Positions 1-9,329 of a DNA stretch of 64,000 bases are shown in pieces. Where the stretch lies: the NCBI RefSeq assembly GCF_014905555.1, contig NZ_BNGS01000014.1, positions 1 to 64,000 on the forward strand, given 5' to 3'. A model generated the notes under the pieces. It was not told the DNA's origin and did not search any database. It saw only the letters and a list, made by a program, of their open reading frames with translations. A program made the translations under genes and the position numbers. This stretch comes from Streptomyces sp. Y2F8-2. GTDB taxonomy: Bacteria > Actinomycetota > Actinomycetes > Streptomycetales > Streptomycetaceae. The first letter of the stretch is position 1. Each line of letters opens with the position of its first letter.

Positions 1-300
1 ACAGCGTCCTCGCTGTGTTATTTCAAAGGAACCTCGACCATCGGAATCATCCGACGGACGGGGTATCAACATATCTGGCGTTGACTTTTGGCACGCTGTT
101 GAGTTCTCAAGGAACGGACGCTTCCTTTGTACTCACCGGAGAGACTCACTCTCTCGGCTTTCCTCCGGGCGCTTCCCTTCGGTGTTTCCGACTCTATCAG
201 ATCTTTTCTCGATCCGATTCCCGGTCGGCGGGATTGTCTTGAGTCCGGGCTTTTCGGCCCCGGCCTTTCGACATTCACTACGTTAGCCGATTCCCGTCGT
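1..300 (-). other. 5' leader of an rRNA operon (16S gene off the left edge)
   Basis: Read on the minus strand, positions 112-60 carry the conserved actinobacterial pre-16S leader block, with the core TTGAGAACTCAACAGCGTGCC followed by the CAACGCCAGATATGTTGATA motif. In Streptomyces this lies between the rRNA promoters and the 16S gene and takes part in antitermination and precursor processing. The rRNA operon therefore runs leftwards and only its leader is present; no mature rRNA lies inside the window. The match is from memory of Streptomyces rrn leaders. Short ORFs in this stretch are noise. Confidence 0.85.
185..232 (-). promoter_or_regulatory. Probable rRNA promoter element
   Basis: On the minus strand a TAGAGT hexamer (191-196) follows GATCTGA, the arrangement I recall for one of the tandem Streptomyces rrn promoters. 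No clear -35 hexamer stands 17-19 bases upstream. Streptomyces rRNA operons usually have several promoters, so others are likely in 230-440, but none can be fixed from the sequence alone. Confidence 0.4.
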
Positions 301-464
301 AGCTCATAATCGAGTCTCCGAGTTCGAATTCCAGGCATGCGGGCACGCCGAAATCCGCCCTCTGAGAGGGAGTCGCATGTAGTGGGTTGGCCGCCTCGGC
401 TGCTGGCTGAACGCCGTAACCGTTCCAGCGGCTCGGGACACATTACGCATCCTCCAGGGACGCG

Positions 465-1106
465 TCAACTTCGGCGCCGTCGGGGCGTGTGCGCCCGATA
501 GGGGCTCACCGTCGGATCGTTGGCGACCCAGAAACGCCACGGATGGACGGCTCCGTCGCCGGCTACGCCGGTGCGCGGGCCGCTTCGTACCTGGTCAGGG
601 GGGACCGACGTGCCTGTCAGGATGCGCAGTGGGGTCTCGCCCGTGGTGCAGGCGTCCGTGCCGTCGAGGGCGCGGTCCACGCCCAGGGCCGTGGCCAGGC
701 GGGCGGGACCTTTGGCTAGTTCTTTGTCATTCCGGGCCGAGAGTCGACGCTTCCGAGCCAGCTCGGCGCCCTCGATGATCTCGCCGGCGCGGAGCAGCAC
801 GGCACTCGCCCTGCCGACCGGACCGCACACCAGGTTCATGCAGTGCCACATGCCGTAGGTGAAGTAGACGTACACATGGCCGGGGGGACCGAACATCACG
901 TCGTTGCGGGGTGTGCGGCCGCGATAGGCGTGGGAGCCGGGGTCGTTCGGGCCGTCGTACGCCTCCACCTCCGTCAGGCGCAGCGCGATCGGACCGTCCG
1001 GTGTTGTGCGGACGAGGATGCGCCCCAGGAGGTCGGGCGCGACCTCGAGTACAGGCCGGTCGAAGAACTCCCTGGGGAGGGGCGTACGGTCGGGGGTCGC
1101 GATCAT
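465..1106 (-). CDS. 3-methyladenine DNA glycosylase (AAG/MPG family)
   Basis: A 213-residue protein of the alkyladenine DNA glycosylase family, which flips out and excises alkylated purines such as 3-methyladenine in base-excision repair. The family core is visible: TEVEAY at residues 45-50, whose glutamate is the expected catalytic base, then [27 protein letters not shown] and the CMNLVCG strand. Length fits the family (about 200). The ATG at 1106 is chosen because the domain starts at once ([20 protein letters not shown]) and the longer frame upstream is a shadow of the spo0M gene. It is divergent from spo0M and is followed by the rRNA leader, so it is probably transcribed alone. Confidence 0.93.
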   Translation of the reverse strand: MIATPDRTPLPREFFDRPVLEVAPDLLGRILVRTTPDGPIALRLTEVEAYDGPNDPGSHAYRGRTPRNDVMFGPPGHVYVYFTYGMWHCMNLVCGPVGRASAVLLRAGEIIEGAELARKRRLSARNDKELAKGPARLATALGVDRALDGTDACTTGETPLRILTGTSVPPDQVRSGPRTGVAGDGAVHPWRFWVANDPTVSPYRAHTPRRRRS

Positions 1107-1287
1107 GGCGTACGAGCGTAGTCCAGATGGGTGTGTGCCCAAGGGTGGCCGAGTGTCCTCGTCCTTGGAAGGGTTGGGAGAGTAGGGCGCGGAACCGGCT
1201 TCTGGCCGTATCGCGTGTCTACGGATCCACGGATCGGACGGATATACGGGGCTACGGGTCAAGACGTTGCCTGGGAGGGAAGATTTC

Positions 1288-2070
1288 ATGGGGTTCAAGC
1301 GGCTGCTCGCGAGCCTGGGAGCCGGCGGCGCGTCGGTCGAGACGGTGCTGACCGAGGTCAATGTCGTGCCGGGCGGTGTCGTCCAGGGCGAGGTGCGGAT
1401 CCAGGGCGGGTCCGTCAACCAGGCGATCGAGGGCCTGAACGTCGGTCTGCAGGCCAAGGTCGAGGTCGAGAGCGGCGACGAGGAGTACCGGCAGAACATC
1501 GAGTTCACGAAGGTCCGGCTCGGCGGTGCCTTCGAGCTCCAGGCGGGCGCGGTGCACGCCGTGCCGTTCGGGCTGGAGATTCCCTGGGAGACCCCCGTCA
1601 CCATGATCGACGGGCAGGCACTGCGCGGGATGCACATCGGGGTGACGACCGAGCTGGAGATCGCGCGGGCCGTGGACTCGACCGACCTGGACCCGATCAA
1701 CGTGCATCCGCTGCCCGCGCAGAAGGCGATCCTGGACGCGTTCATCCAGCTGGGCTTCCGCTTCAAGACCGCGGACATGGAGCGCGGGCACATCCGGGGT
1801 ACACGGCAGACGCTGCCGTTCTACCAGGAGATCGAGTTCTTCCCGCCGTCTCAGTACCGCGGTCTTAACCAGGTCGAGTTGAGCTTCGTCGCCGACGCGT
1901 ACGAGATGGACGTCATCCTGGAGATGGACAAGAAGCCGGGGCTGTTCAGTGAGGGCAGCGACTCGTACCGTGCCTTCAAGGTCGGCCTGAACGACTTCCA
2001 GGGCACCGACTGGGCCGCGTACCTCCATCAGTGGCTGTCGGAGGTCGGCAGCAAGCGCAGCTGGTTCTAG
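1288..2070 (+). CDS. Spo0M-like sporulation-control protein
   Basis: A 260-residue protein of the Spo0M (SpoOM) family, an arrestin-like beta-sandwich fold linked in Bacillus to control of sporulation; its biochemical activity is not established. Visible features are the N-terminal [19 protein letters not shown], the repeated beta pattern ([21 protein letters not shown]) and the C-terminal acidic/aromatic segment [10 protein letters not shown]. The ATG at 1288 has a strong GGGAGGGA site at 1273-1280; an in-frame ATG at 1267 lacks one. It is divergent from the glycosylase and is followed 45 bases on by the PEBP gene, with which it could be co-transcribed. In Streptomyces a developmental role is plausible but unproven. 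Confidence 0.88.
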   Translation: MGFKRLLASLGAGGASVETVLTEVNVVPGGVVQGEVRIQGGSVNQAIEGLNVGLQAKVEVESGDEEYRQNIEFTKVRLGGAFELQAGAVHAVPFGLEIPWETPVTMIDGQALRGMHIGVTTELEIARAVDSTDLDPINVHPLPAQKAILDAFIQLGFRFKTADMERGHIRGTRQTLPFYQEIEFFPPSQYRGLNQVELSFVADAYEMDVILEMDKKPGLFSEGSDSYRAFKVGLNDFQGTDWAAYLHQWLSEVGSKRSWF

Positions 2071-2115
2071 GCTCGGAACTGGAATCGGTTGATCCACTGA
2101 CTTGGAGGTACCGAG

Positions 2116-2655
2116 GTGACCGAGCAGAAGAGGCCGCCGCTGCCGCATGACTTCCATCCGCCCGTGCCGTCGTTCACGGTGACGAGCGAGGACGTCGAGC
2201 CGGGTGCCAGGCTCAAGGACGCTCAGGTCCACTCGGCCGGGAACACCTCGCCCCAGTTGCGCTGGGAGGGCTTCCCGCCGGAGACCAAGAGCTTCGCCGT
2301 GACCTGTTACGACCCCGACGCCCCGACGGGGAGCGGGTTCTGGCACTGGGTCCTGTTCGACATCCCGGCCTCGGTCACCGAGCTGCCGGCGGGTGCGGGC
2401 GGCGGGAAGTTCGAAGGGCTGCCCGAGGGCGCGGTGCACGCGCGCAACGACTACGGGACGAAGGACTTCGGCGGTGCCGCGCCGCCGCCCGGGGACGGGC
2501 CGCACCGGTATGTGTTCACGGTGTACGCCGTGGACCGGGAGAAGCTCGGTCCGGACTCGGACGCCTCTCCTGCCGTGGTCGGTTTCAACCTGCGGTTCCA
2601 CACGCTGGCGCGCGCGCAGCTCATCGGTGAGTACGAGAATCCGGCCGAGGGCTGA
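2116..2655 (+). CDS. YbhB/YbcL family PEBP protein
   Basis: A 179-residue cytosolic protein of the phosphatidylethanolamine-binding / Raf-kinase-inhibitor-like family. The ligand-pocket motifs are visible: the [21 protein letters not shown] segment and the later [13 protein letters not shown] strand. Bacterial members are small anion-pocket proteins without an agreed role. The GTG at 2116 follows a GGAGG site at 2104-2108. The gene sits 45 bases behind spo0M and is closed by a strong intrinsic terminator at 2693, so the two genes may form one transcription unit. Confidence 0.92.
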   Translation: MTEQKRPPLPHDFHPPVPSFTVTSEDVEPGARLKDAQVHSAGNTSPQLRWEGFPPETKSFAVTCYDPDAPTGSGFWHWVLFDIPASVTELPAGAGGGKFEGLPEGAVHARNDYGTKDFGGAAPPPGDGPHRYVFTVYAVDREKLGPDSDASPAVVGFNLRFHTLARAQLIGEYENPAEG

Positions 2656-2692
2656 CCCAGGCCCCCGTAAAACTGACGTTCATTGAACGTTT

Positions 2693-2734
2693 GCCCGCCT
2701 CTGGTCTTGGAAGTGATCAGAGGCGGGCATTTTT
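2693..2734 (+). terminator. Intrinsic terminator after the PEBP gene
   Basis: Perfect 11-bp stem GCCCGCCTCTG (2693-2703) with CAGAGGCGGGC (2718-2728), a 14-base loop, then ATTTTTTATT. It is one of the few classical T-tract terminators in this window and separates the PEBP gene from the HNH gene. Confidence 0.9.
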
Positions 2735-2819
2735 TATTGCGTTGTCCATCTCGGCGTGCCCGGCCAGAGTTGATCCAGCCCGCCGCGGGGTGGGCAGGTG
2801 CACACAGGAGGTGGGCTGG

Positions 2820-3326
2820 ATGCGTGACACGCTGGTGCTGAACGCGAGCTTCGAGCCGCTGTCGACGGTGACGCTGAACCGAGCCGTCGTTCTGGTGCTG
2901 CAGGCCAAGGCCGTCGTCGAGCAGGCCCACCCCGAACTCCGTATGCGGGGCGCCGATGTGGACATACCGGCGCCCCGGGTCATCAGGCTCTGCAGATACG
3001 TACGGGTGCCGTTCCGAAGACAAGCCCCGTGGTCGAGGCGGGGTGTCCTGGTGCGGGACCGGCACAGGTGTGCCTACTGCGGGAGGCGGGCGACGACCGT
3101 GGACCACGTGCTGCCGCGGTCGCAGGGTGGTGGCGACACCTGGCTGAACACGGTCGCCGCGTGTGCCGAGGACAACCACCGCAAGGCGAACCGGACTCCG
3201 GAGGAGGCAGGGATGACGCTGCTGCGGCAGCCGTTCGAGCCGACGCCGGCCGACGCGATGCTGCTGGCCCTCGGGCAGGACGACTTCAGGGCGCTGCCGG
3301 AGTGGCTGTCGCAGAGCGCGGCGTAG
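2820..3326 (+). CDS. HNH endonuclease
   Basis: A 168-residue HNH-family nuclease. The beta-beta-alpha-metal motif is complete: CAYC (84-87), DH at 95-96, N110, and H120 with N124; Cys84/Cys87 plus a later Cys115 suggest a structural zinc. The N-terminal MRDTLVLNASFEPLSTV opening is typical of a single-copy HNH protein widespread in actinobacteria, whose function is unknown and is not obviously part of a mobile element. The ATG at 2820 is preceded by AGGAGGTG (2806-2813). Flanking terminators on both sides imply a monocistronic unit. Confidence 0.92.
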   Translation: MRDTLVLNASFEPLSTVTLNRAVVLVLQAKAVVEQAHPELRMRGADVDIPAPRVIRLCRYVRVPFRRQAPWSRRGVLVRDRHRCAYCGRRATTVDHVLPRSQGGGDTWLNTVAACAEDNHRKANRTPEEAGMTLLRQPFEPTPADAMLLALGQDDFRALPEWLSQSAA

Positions 3327-3342
3327 TCCGTACGTAAGACGT

Positions 3343-3382
3343 GAGCTGGGGCCCGCCTTCCCGGGAAGGCGGGCCCCAGCTC
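3343..3382. terminator. Bidirectional hairpin between HNH and SPFH genes
   Basis: A perfect 40-bp palindrome: 3343-3362 pairs with 3363-3382, so in RNA about 18 bp close on a CCGG tetraloop. There is no T tract. It sits between two convergent genes and would serve both, as U-less hairpins commonly do in Streptomyces. Confidence 0.75.
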
Positions 3383-3407
3383 GTGTGAAGGGCGTGGCGG
3401 TGCCGTG

Positions 3408-4382
3408 TCAGTCGATGGACGGCTTCTCGCGGCGTTCCGTGTTCGTGCCGCCGTTGTTGGTGGAGGACGAGCCGGAGGAGCCGCCGCTGCCACCCGAACC
3501 GCCCGCCAGAGGGCCGAAGTTGCCCATGGCGCCGGACAGGCCCTTGAGAGCGTCGCCGATCTCGCTGGGGACGATCCAGAGCTTGTTGGCGTCGCCTTCG
3601 GCGATCTTCGGGAGCATCTGCAGGTACTGGTAGGACAGCAGCTTCTGGTCCGGGTCACCGGCGTGGATCGCCTCGAAGACCGTACGAACGGCCTGGGCCT
3701 CGCCCTCGGCGCGCAGCGCGGCGGCCTTGGCCTCACCCTCGGCCTTGAGGATCGCGGACTGCTTCTCGCCCTCCGCGGTGAGGATGGCGGCCTGGCGCGT
3801 ACCTTCGGCGGTGAGGATCGCGGCGCGCTTGTCACGGTCGGCGCGCATCTGCTTCTCCATCGAGTCCTGGATGGAGGTCGGGGGCTCGATCGCCTTCAGC
3901 TCGACGCGGTTGACGCGGATGCCCCACTTGCCGGTGGCCTCGTCGAGGACGCCGCGCAGGGCCGCGTTGATCTCCTCGCGGGAGGTCAGGGTGCGCTCGA
4001 GGTCCATGCCGCCGATGATGTTGCGCAGGGTGGTGACGGTGAGCTGCTCGATGGCCTGGATGTAGCTGGCTACCTCGTAGGTGGCGGCCCGGGCGTCGGT
4101 CACCTGGTAGTAGATGACGGTGTCGATGTTGACCACCAGGTTGTCCTGGGTGATCACCGGCTGCGGTGGGAACGGTACGACCTGTTCGCGCAGGTCGATG
4201 CGGTTGCGGATGGAGTCGATGAACGGGACCACGATGTTCAGGCCCGCGTTCAGTGTCCGTGTGTAGCGGCCGAAGCGCTCGACGATGGCCGCGCTCGCCT
4301 GGGGGATGACCTGGATCGTCTTGATCAGGGCGATGAAGACCAACACCACCAGAATGATCAGGACGATGACGACCGGTCCCAT
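3408..4382 (-). CDS. SPFH/band-7 (stomatin-like) membrane protein
   Basis: A 324-residue protein with one N-terminal membrane anchor (about residues 3-20), a band-7/SPFH domain (about 22-180; ERFGRYTRTLNAGLNIVVPF) and a coiled-coil region with repeated AEG heptads (about 188-232; ILTAEGTRQAAILTAEG). The tail is a Gly/Ser-rich linker ending in charged residues. Such stomatin/QmcA-type proteins oligomerise on the inner membrane face and scaffold membrane proteases or lipid domains. The NfeD-family gene lies 129 bases upstream on the same strand; SPFH and NfeD proteins are a well-known gene pair, which supports both calls. Confidence 0.93.
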   Translation of the reverse strand: MGPVVIVLIILVVLVFIALIKTIQVIPQASAAIVERFGRYTRTLNAGLNIVVPFIDSIRNRIDLREQVVPFPPQPVITQDNLVVNIDTVIYYQVTDARAATYEVASYIQAIEQLTVTTLRNIIGGMDLERTLTSREEINAALRGVLDEATGKWGIRVNRVELKAIEPPTSIQDSMEKQMRADRDKRAAILTAEGTRQAAILTAEGEKQSAILKAEGEAKAAALRAEGEAQAVRTVFEAIHAGDPDQKLLSYQYLQMLPKIAEGDANKLWIVPSEIGDALKGLSGAMGNFGPLAGGSGGSGGSSGSSSTNNGGTNTERREKPSID

Positions 4383-4511
4383 CGTGATTCCCTGCTTCCT
4401 TCTCCGCCTCGGCGCCTGTGGGATCTTACGGTTGTTGAAGATCTTGCTGGTCGAGTGTGACAGACCGTCGCGTACCTCGTGGGCTGTTCGGCGCAGTTGC
4501 GTCCTTCGAGG

Positions 4512-4940
4512 TCACATGATGATCGCCGTGGCTCCGTCGATGTCCACGACGTCGACTTCCTGGCCCACGTCGTAGGCGAGTTCGCTGTTGAGGGGTCGGG
4601 CCGACCAGACCTCACCGGCGAGCTTGATGCGGCCGCCGCTCGCGTCGACGCGCTCGAGGACGACGGCCTGCCTGCCCTTCAAGGCCTCGATGCCGGTGGC
4701 GAGTTGGGGTCGCTGGGCGCTGTGCCGGGCCGCGATGGGCCGGACCACGGCGATGAGCGCGACCGAGACGACGGCGAACACGGCGACCTGGAAGACCGCG
4801 TCGCCGCCGAGCCCATCGATCACGGCCGCCGCGATGGCGCCCACCGCGAGCATCCCGAGCTCCGGCATCGCGGTGATCACGAGTCCGATGCCGAGCGCTG
4901 CCGCGCCGATCAGCCACCACACCCACGCGTCGATGTCCAC
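4512..4940 (-). CDS. NfeD-family membrane protein
   Basis: A 142-residue protein with three to four membrane segments (about 8-30, 32-46, 50-68) followed by a soluble OB-fold domain (about 82-142; GRQAVVLERVDASGGRIKLAGEVW) typical of the short NfeD class. It begins with GTG at 4940. NfeD proteins partner with SPFH proteins encoded next door; here the SPFH gene is immediately downstream on the same strand. There is no attached ClpP-like protease domain, so it belongs to the short NfeD1b-type group. Confidence 0.88.
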   Translation of the reverse strand: MDIDAWVWWLIGAAALGIGLVITAMPELGMLAVGAIAAAVIDGLGGDAVFQVAVFAVVSVALIAVVRPIAARHSAQRPQLATGIEALKGRQAVVLERVDASGGRIKLAGEVWSARPLNSELAYDVGQEVDVVDIDGATAIIM

Positions 4941-5023
4941 ACGGTCATGGTAGGACCGCCGACACGACCGCGGACAGGGCGCAGAGTGCGGCGTAGGCGG
5001 CTTCTTACCGAGGTTTGCGCGGG

Positions 5024-5821
<798 letters not shown>

Positions 5822-5972
5822 GAGCGCGTTGTCTCCCCTTGCAGTGTGGCCTGTGTCGGCTCTCGCGTACGCCTGTGGGCGCGGTCCGCCACGCCGGTGG
5901 GCGCAGCCCCCAAGAAATCTACGCCACCGGTCGCCCGGCCCATTCCATAGGTCGGCTCCTTAGGGTGGGGGC

Positions 5973-6755
5973 ATGCTCTCGGAACCACGCTCAGGACGGC
6001 TGGCCGCATGGGGAAATGCCCTTTTGGCCGGACTTGTTTCGCCGGACGACGCCGCGTCCGCCATCGTCGGTGAGGATGCGGTGCACCGGGTGGAGGGGCT
6101 GCCGGGTGAGTCGGCGCCCGTCGGTCTCACGCTCGCGCTGGGGCGGCTGCGCACGCTCGGGGTGACCGGGCTGCGGGTGGCGCTGCCCGCGCCGGGGCAT
6201 CCGCTGGGGTTGAGCGGGCCGCCGGAGTTCAATGCGCGGGCGTTGGACGCCGAGGAGGCGGTGGTCTGCTACGGGGCCGCCTTCGGGTTGGTGCCCTCGG
6301 TGGCCGACGCGGGGCCGGAGGGCGATCTGCATGTGGAGGTCGTCTGGCAGTGTCTGCCCGTGCGGGAGGCGCCGCCCGCCGATGTGCCGTCGCTCGGGGA
6401 GGCCGAGCGGGAGCTGGCGGAGGCGCTGCGCGAGGCGACGGGGGTGTTGTCGCGGCTGGACGTGGCGGGGTCGGGGCCGGTGGCGGAGGCGGCGATCGAC
6501 GCGTACCGGGCGCGGGCCGAGGCGGGGCGGGAGGTGCTGGCGCCGGGGTATCCGCCGCGGGCGGTGCGGGTGCTGGAGATGGCCCAGCGGGTGGCTTTGC
6601 TGCTGTCGCTGGCGCACGAGAACGGGCACGGCGGTGCGGTGAGCGCCTCGGAGATGGCTGCGCGCGCGCAGGCGCTGCGGCCGGTGGAGCGGACGGCTCG
6701 GCGGGCGCAGGTCGCGGCGTACAACTCCGTTGTGGAGCAGCGGGAGCGGGGGTGA
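5973..6755 (+). CDS. Conserved hypothetical protein, function unknown
   Basis: I do not recognise this 260-residue protein beyond a general sense of a conserved Streptomyces hypothetical. It has no signal peptide, no membrane helix and no cysteine pair. The N-terminal half (SPDDAASAIVGEDAVHRVEGLPG; GLTLALGRLRTLGVTGLRVALPAPGHPLGL) looks alpha/beta, and the C-terminal half (about 130-258) is helical and Ala/Glu/Arg-rich, possibly coiled coil. The start at 5973 follows GGGTGGGGGC. It is divergent from the ABC ATPase and followed by a repeat-rich spacer. Codon use is normal, so it is a real resident gene. Confidence 0.8.
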   Translation: MLSEPRSGRLAAWGNALLAGLVSPDDAASAIVGEDAVHRVEGLPGESAPVGLTLALGRLRTLGVTGLRVALPAPGHPLGLSGPPEFNARALDAEEAVVCYGAAFGLVPSVADAGPEGDLHVEVVWQCLPVREAPPADVPSLGEAERELAEALREATGVLSRLDVAGSGPVAEAAIDAYRARAEAGREVLAPGYPPRAVRVLEMAQRVALLLSLAHENGHGGAVSASEMAARAQALRPVERTARRAQVAAYNSVVEQRERG

Positions 6756-6792
6756 CCGCCGGGTTGTCGCTGCCCGGGGGCGGGGTGGCCGT

Positions 6793-6930
6793 CCCTGGGG
6801 GCTGCGCCCACAGACCCCCGTCGGCCTGAACGGCCTCGTCCTCAAATGCCGGACGGGCTGACATCGCCCGGCCTCGGCCAAAAGGTGCGGTGAGGAACGC
6901 CCGCCGCGCTGAAATCGCCTGGCCTCGGCT
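6793..6930. repeat. Streptomyces intergenic repeat cluster
   Basis: 6793-6820 resembles the abundant Streptomyces element with core CCCTGGGGGCTGCGCCC, here with one mismatch in the palindrome. 6821-6861 is the equally common block around CGTCCTCAAATGCCGGACGG. A further near-direct repeat follows: 6857-6878 and 6908-6929 match in 20 of 22 positions (GCTGACATCGCCCGGCCTC and GCTGAAATCGCCTGGCCTC). The family identification is from memory. They lie in the spacer between the hypothetical gene and chpE. Confidence 0.6.
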
Positions 6931-6947
6931 ACGGGCAGAGGATACAT

Positions 6948-6978
6948 CGGCCTCCCGGACGTGGTGTCCGGGAGGCCG
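6948..6978 (-). terminator. Hairpin terminator after chpE
   Basis: A 13-bp perfect stem CGGCCTCCCGGAC (6948-6960) with its complement (6966-6978) around a GTGGT loop, 26 bases beyond the chpE stop codon. No T tract, as usual in this genome. Confidence 0.75.
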
Positions 6979-7003
6979 GGGAGGCAGATGTCGGCCTCAG
7001 GGC

Positions 7004-7246
7004 TCAGTGGTTGAGGCCCAGGTTGCCGAAGGCCGGGTTCAGGGCGCCGATCACGTTGACCGTGTTGCCGACCACGTTCACCGGGACGTGGACCGGGGCC
7101 TGGATGACGTTGCCGGAGATGACGCCCGGGGAGCCCACCGCCTTGCCGTCGGCGTGCGCCGAGTGGGCGGAGGCCATGCCCGTGCCGGCGGCGAGCAGAC
7201 CGCCGGCCACCATCGTCACGGCTGCGGCCTTCTTCAGGTTCTTCAC
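7004..7246 (-). CDS. chpE: Short chaplin ChpE
   Basis: An 80-residue secreted hydrophobic protein that assembles on the cell and aerial-hypha surface. A signal peptide (KNLKKAAAVTMVAGGLLAAG...ASA, residues 2-27) precedes one chaplin domain (about 38-75: SPGVISGNVIQAPVHVPVNV...NVIGALNPAFGN). It ends GLNH. Most chaplins have two conserved cysteines in this domain; here both positions are non-cysteine, which in my recollection is diagnostic of ChpE among the short chaplins. The GTG at 7246 is preceded by AAGGAGGA (7255-7262); the longer reading frame upstream lacks such a site. It lies 116 bases downstream of the response-regulator gene on the same strand but has room for its own promoter. Confidence 0.92.
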   Translation of the reverse strand: MKNLKKAAAVTMVAGGLLAAGTGMASAHSAHADGKAVGSPGVISGNVIQAPVHVPVNVVGNTVNVIGALNPAFGNLGLNH

Positions 7247-7362
7247 TTCCGAGTCCTCCTTGCGATCACTGCGGCAGGTCCGCAGCACGCCTTGGAGAAC
7301 GGCCGAGATCCACTGAGGATGCGCCACCCAGGTGACATACACCCGACGGTATGAAGATCGGC

Positions 7363-8004
7363 TCAGCCGTTAACGCCGTGTCGTACCGCCCACAGCGCCG
7401 CCTGCGTACGGTCGGCCAGGTCCAGCTTCATCAGGATGTTCGAGACGTGGGTCTTGACCGTCTTCTCGGACAGCACCAGGGCGCGGGCGATCTCGCGGTT
7501 GGACCGGCCGTCCGCGATCAGGGCCAGCACCTCCCGTTCCCGCTCGGTGAGTGATCCCGCTCTGCCCTGGCCCGCGCCAGCCTCCTCCTGGGACAGCAGT
7601 GCTCCCGCGACCTCCGACTGGAGGAGGATGTGGCCCGCGTTCACCGAGCGGATGGCTCCGGCGAGCGCGTCGGGGTCCACGTCCTTGTACACGTACCCGG
7701 CGGCGCCCGCGCGCAGTGCGGGCACCACCGTGCGCTGCTCGGTGAAGCTGGTGACGATCAGCACGCGCGCGGGGTTGTCGAGTTCGCGGAGCTTGCGCAG
7801 CGCCTCGATGCCGTCCATCCCCGGCATCTTGACGTCCATGAGAACCACGTCCGGTTGCAGTTCCTGGGCTCGGGCGACCCCCTCGGCGCCGTCGGAGGCC
7901 TCTCCCACGACCTCGATGTCGTCCTGCACCTCCAGGAAGGTGCGCAGTCCGCGGCGGACCACCTGGTGGTCGTCGACGAGCAGCACCTTGATTGCGTCAG
8001 CCAC
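7363..8004 (-). CDS. NarL/FixJ-family response regulator
   Basis: A 213-residue two-component regulator. Receiver domain 5-120 with acidic pair DD11-12, phosphoacceptor D57 (VVLMDVKMPGMDG), T85 and K107. LuxR-type HTH about 150-208 (LTEREREVLALIADGRSNREIA...SEKTVKTHVSNIL). GTG start at 8004, overlapping the end of the histidine-kinase gene by eight bases, so the two are translationally coupled and almost certainly form one signalling pair. Targets are unknown; chpE lies directly downstream. Confidence 0.95.
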   Translation of the reverse strand: MADAIKVLLVDDHQVVRRGLRTFLEVQDDIEVVGEASDGAEGVARAQELQPDVVLMDVKMPGMDGIEALRKLRELDNPARVLIVTSFTEQRTVVPALRAGAAGYVYKDVDPDALAGAIRSVNAGHILLQSEVAGALLSQEEAGAGQGRAGSLTEREREVLALIADGRSNREIARALVLSEKTVKTHVSNILMKLDLADRTQAALWAVRHGVNG

Positions 8005-9142
8005 CAGGGACCTCCATCTCGATCGTGGTGCCCTTCCCGGGCTCCGATTCCACGGTCAGCGCGCCGCCGACCCCGCTCGCCCGGTCGCGCATGGAGACCA
8101 GGCCGAGGTGGCGCCCCGCCCGGCGTATCGCCCGGGGGTCGAATCCACTGCCGTCGTCCATGACGCGCAGCACGGCGCCCGGGCCGCGCTTCTCCAGGGT
8201 GACGTCGACCCGCTCGGCCCCCGAGTGCCGCAGCGCGTTGTGCAGGGCCTCCTGGGCGACACGCAGCAGCGCCTCCTCCTGGGCGGCCGGCAGCGCCCGT
8301 ACGCCACGGGTGGAGAAGGTCACGCGTGCGGTGTGGGCCCGGTCCAGAACCTGGACCTGGGTGCGCAGGGTGGCGATCAGGCCGTCCTCGTCGAGGGCCG
8401 CCGGGCGCAACTCGACGACGGCGGCGCGCAGTTCGTCGGCGGCCTCCGCGGCGAGCGCCGCCACCTGCTGCAGCTCGCCCTTGGCCCGTCCGGGGTCGCG
8501 GTCGACCAGGGCGGCCGCCGCCTGGGCGGTCAGGCGCAGGGAGAAGAGCTTCTGGCTGACCGCGTCGTGCAGTTCGTGCGCCAGCCGTGAGCGCTCCTCG
8601 GCGATGGTCAGCTCGCGGCTGCGCTCGTACAGCCGGGCGTTGGTGAGGGCGATCGCGGCGTGCTGCGCGAGGATCGACAGCAGTTCCTCGTCGTCCTCGG
8701 TGAAGCCGCAGCCACCCTCCGGTTTCGGGCACTTCTTGTTCGCGAGGAACAGCGCGCCGATGATCTCGTCGCCGTCGCGGATGGGCAGGCCCAGGAAGTC
8801 GGACATCTCGGGGTGGGCGCTCGGCCAGCCCTCGAAGCGGGGGTCCTCGCGGACGTCGGCGAGCCGCTCGGGCCTCGCCTCGTGCAGCATCGCGGCGAGG
8901 ATGCCGTGCTGGCGTGGCAGCGGGCCGATGGCCTTCCACTGCTCGTCGGAGACGCCGTCCACGACGAACTGGGCGAAGCCGCCGTGGTCGTCCGGGACGC
9001 CGAGCGCCGCGTACTCCGCGTCGAGCAGCTCGCGGGCCGAGGCGACGATCGTCTTCAGGACGTCGCGCACCTCGAGGTGCCTGCTCATGGCCAGCAGCGC
9101 GGTGCTGACCGCGTACAGGCCCGACCGGGGTCCATGGCTCAT
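7997..9142 (-). CDS. GAF-domain sensor histidine kinase
   Basis: A 381-residue soluble kinase: GAF domain (about 25-172), HisKA_3 dimerisation helix with phosphoacceptor H192 in ERSRLAHELHDAV, and a HATPase_c domain (N box EALHNALRH; G box DDGSGFDP). The GAF domain resembles the DevS/DosS-type class, but no haem-binding residue can be assigned by eye; two cysteines (CPKPEGGCGF, about 138-145) sit in one loop. No membrane segment, so it senses a cytosolic ligand or redox state. It is the first gene of an operon with the response regulator. A perfect inverted repeat overlaps its translation start. Confidence 0.94.
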   Translation of the reverse strand: MSHGPRSGLYAVSTALLAMSRHLEVRDVLKTIVASARELLDAEYAALGVPDDHGGFAQFVVDGVSDEQWKAIGPLPRQHGILAAMLHEARPERLADVREDPRFEGWPSAHPEMSDFLGLPIRDGDEIIGALFLANKKCPKPEGGCGFTEDDEELLSILAQHAAIALTNARLYERSRELTIAEERSRLAHELHDAVSQKLFSLRLTAQAAAALVDRDPGRAKGELQQVAALAAEAADELRAAVVELRPAALDEDGLIATLRTQVQVLDRAHTARVTFSTRGVRALPAAQEEALLRVAQEALHNALRHSGAERVDVTLEKRGPGAVLRVMDDGSGFDPRAIRRAGRHLGLVSMRDRASGVGGALTVESEPGKGTTIEMEVPGG

Positions 9143-9143
9143 G

Positions 9144-9164
9144 ACCTCACCGTACCGGTGAGGT
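9144..9164. promoter_or_regulatory. Perfect inverted repeat at the kinase start
   Basis: ACCTCACCG-tac-CGGTGAGGT, 9-bp arms with a 3-base spacer, begins two bases upstream of the kinase ATG. It contains the GGTGAGG ribosome-site sequence. It could be an operator for autoregulation by the neighbouring response regulator or an RNA hairpin hiding the ribosome site. Confidence 0.5.
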
Positions 9165-9329
9165 GTGACAGTGCGTATCCGACGAGTGGCGGCCCTGCCT
9201 GGTCCGCCGGCCCTAGGGCCAAGGGCCCTGGTTCTCTGCGGCCCGCGTCCGAGGCGGCCGGACGGATGCCGTTCCTACGGTGAGGCCACCGCCGAGCACC
9301 GGCGGTCACGGAACCAGGGGACGGTCATC

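Noticed and set aside
321-333. GTTCGAATTCC resembling a tRNA T-loop
   Set aside because: No acceptor or anticodon stem can be built around it on either strand; it lies in the rRNA promoter region.
1252-2601. 449-residue minus-strand reading frame
   Set aside because: Antisense of spo0M and the PEBP gene; no domain and a composition typical of high-GC shadow frames.
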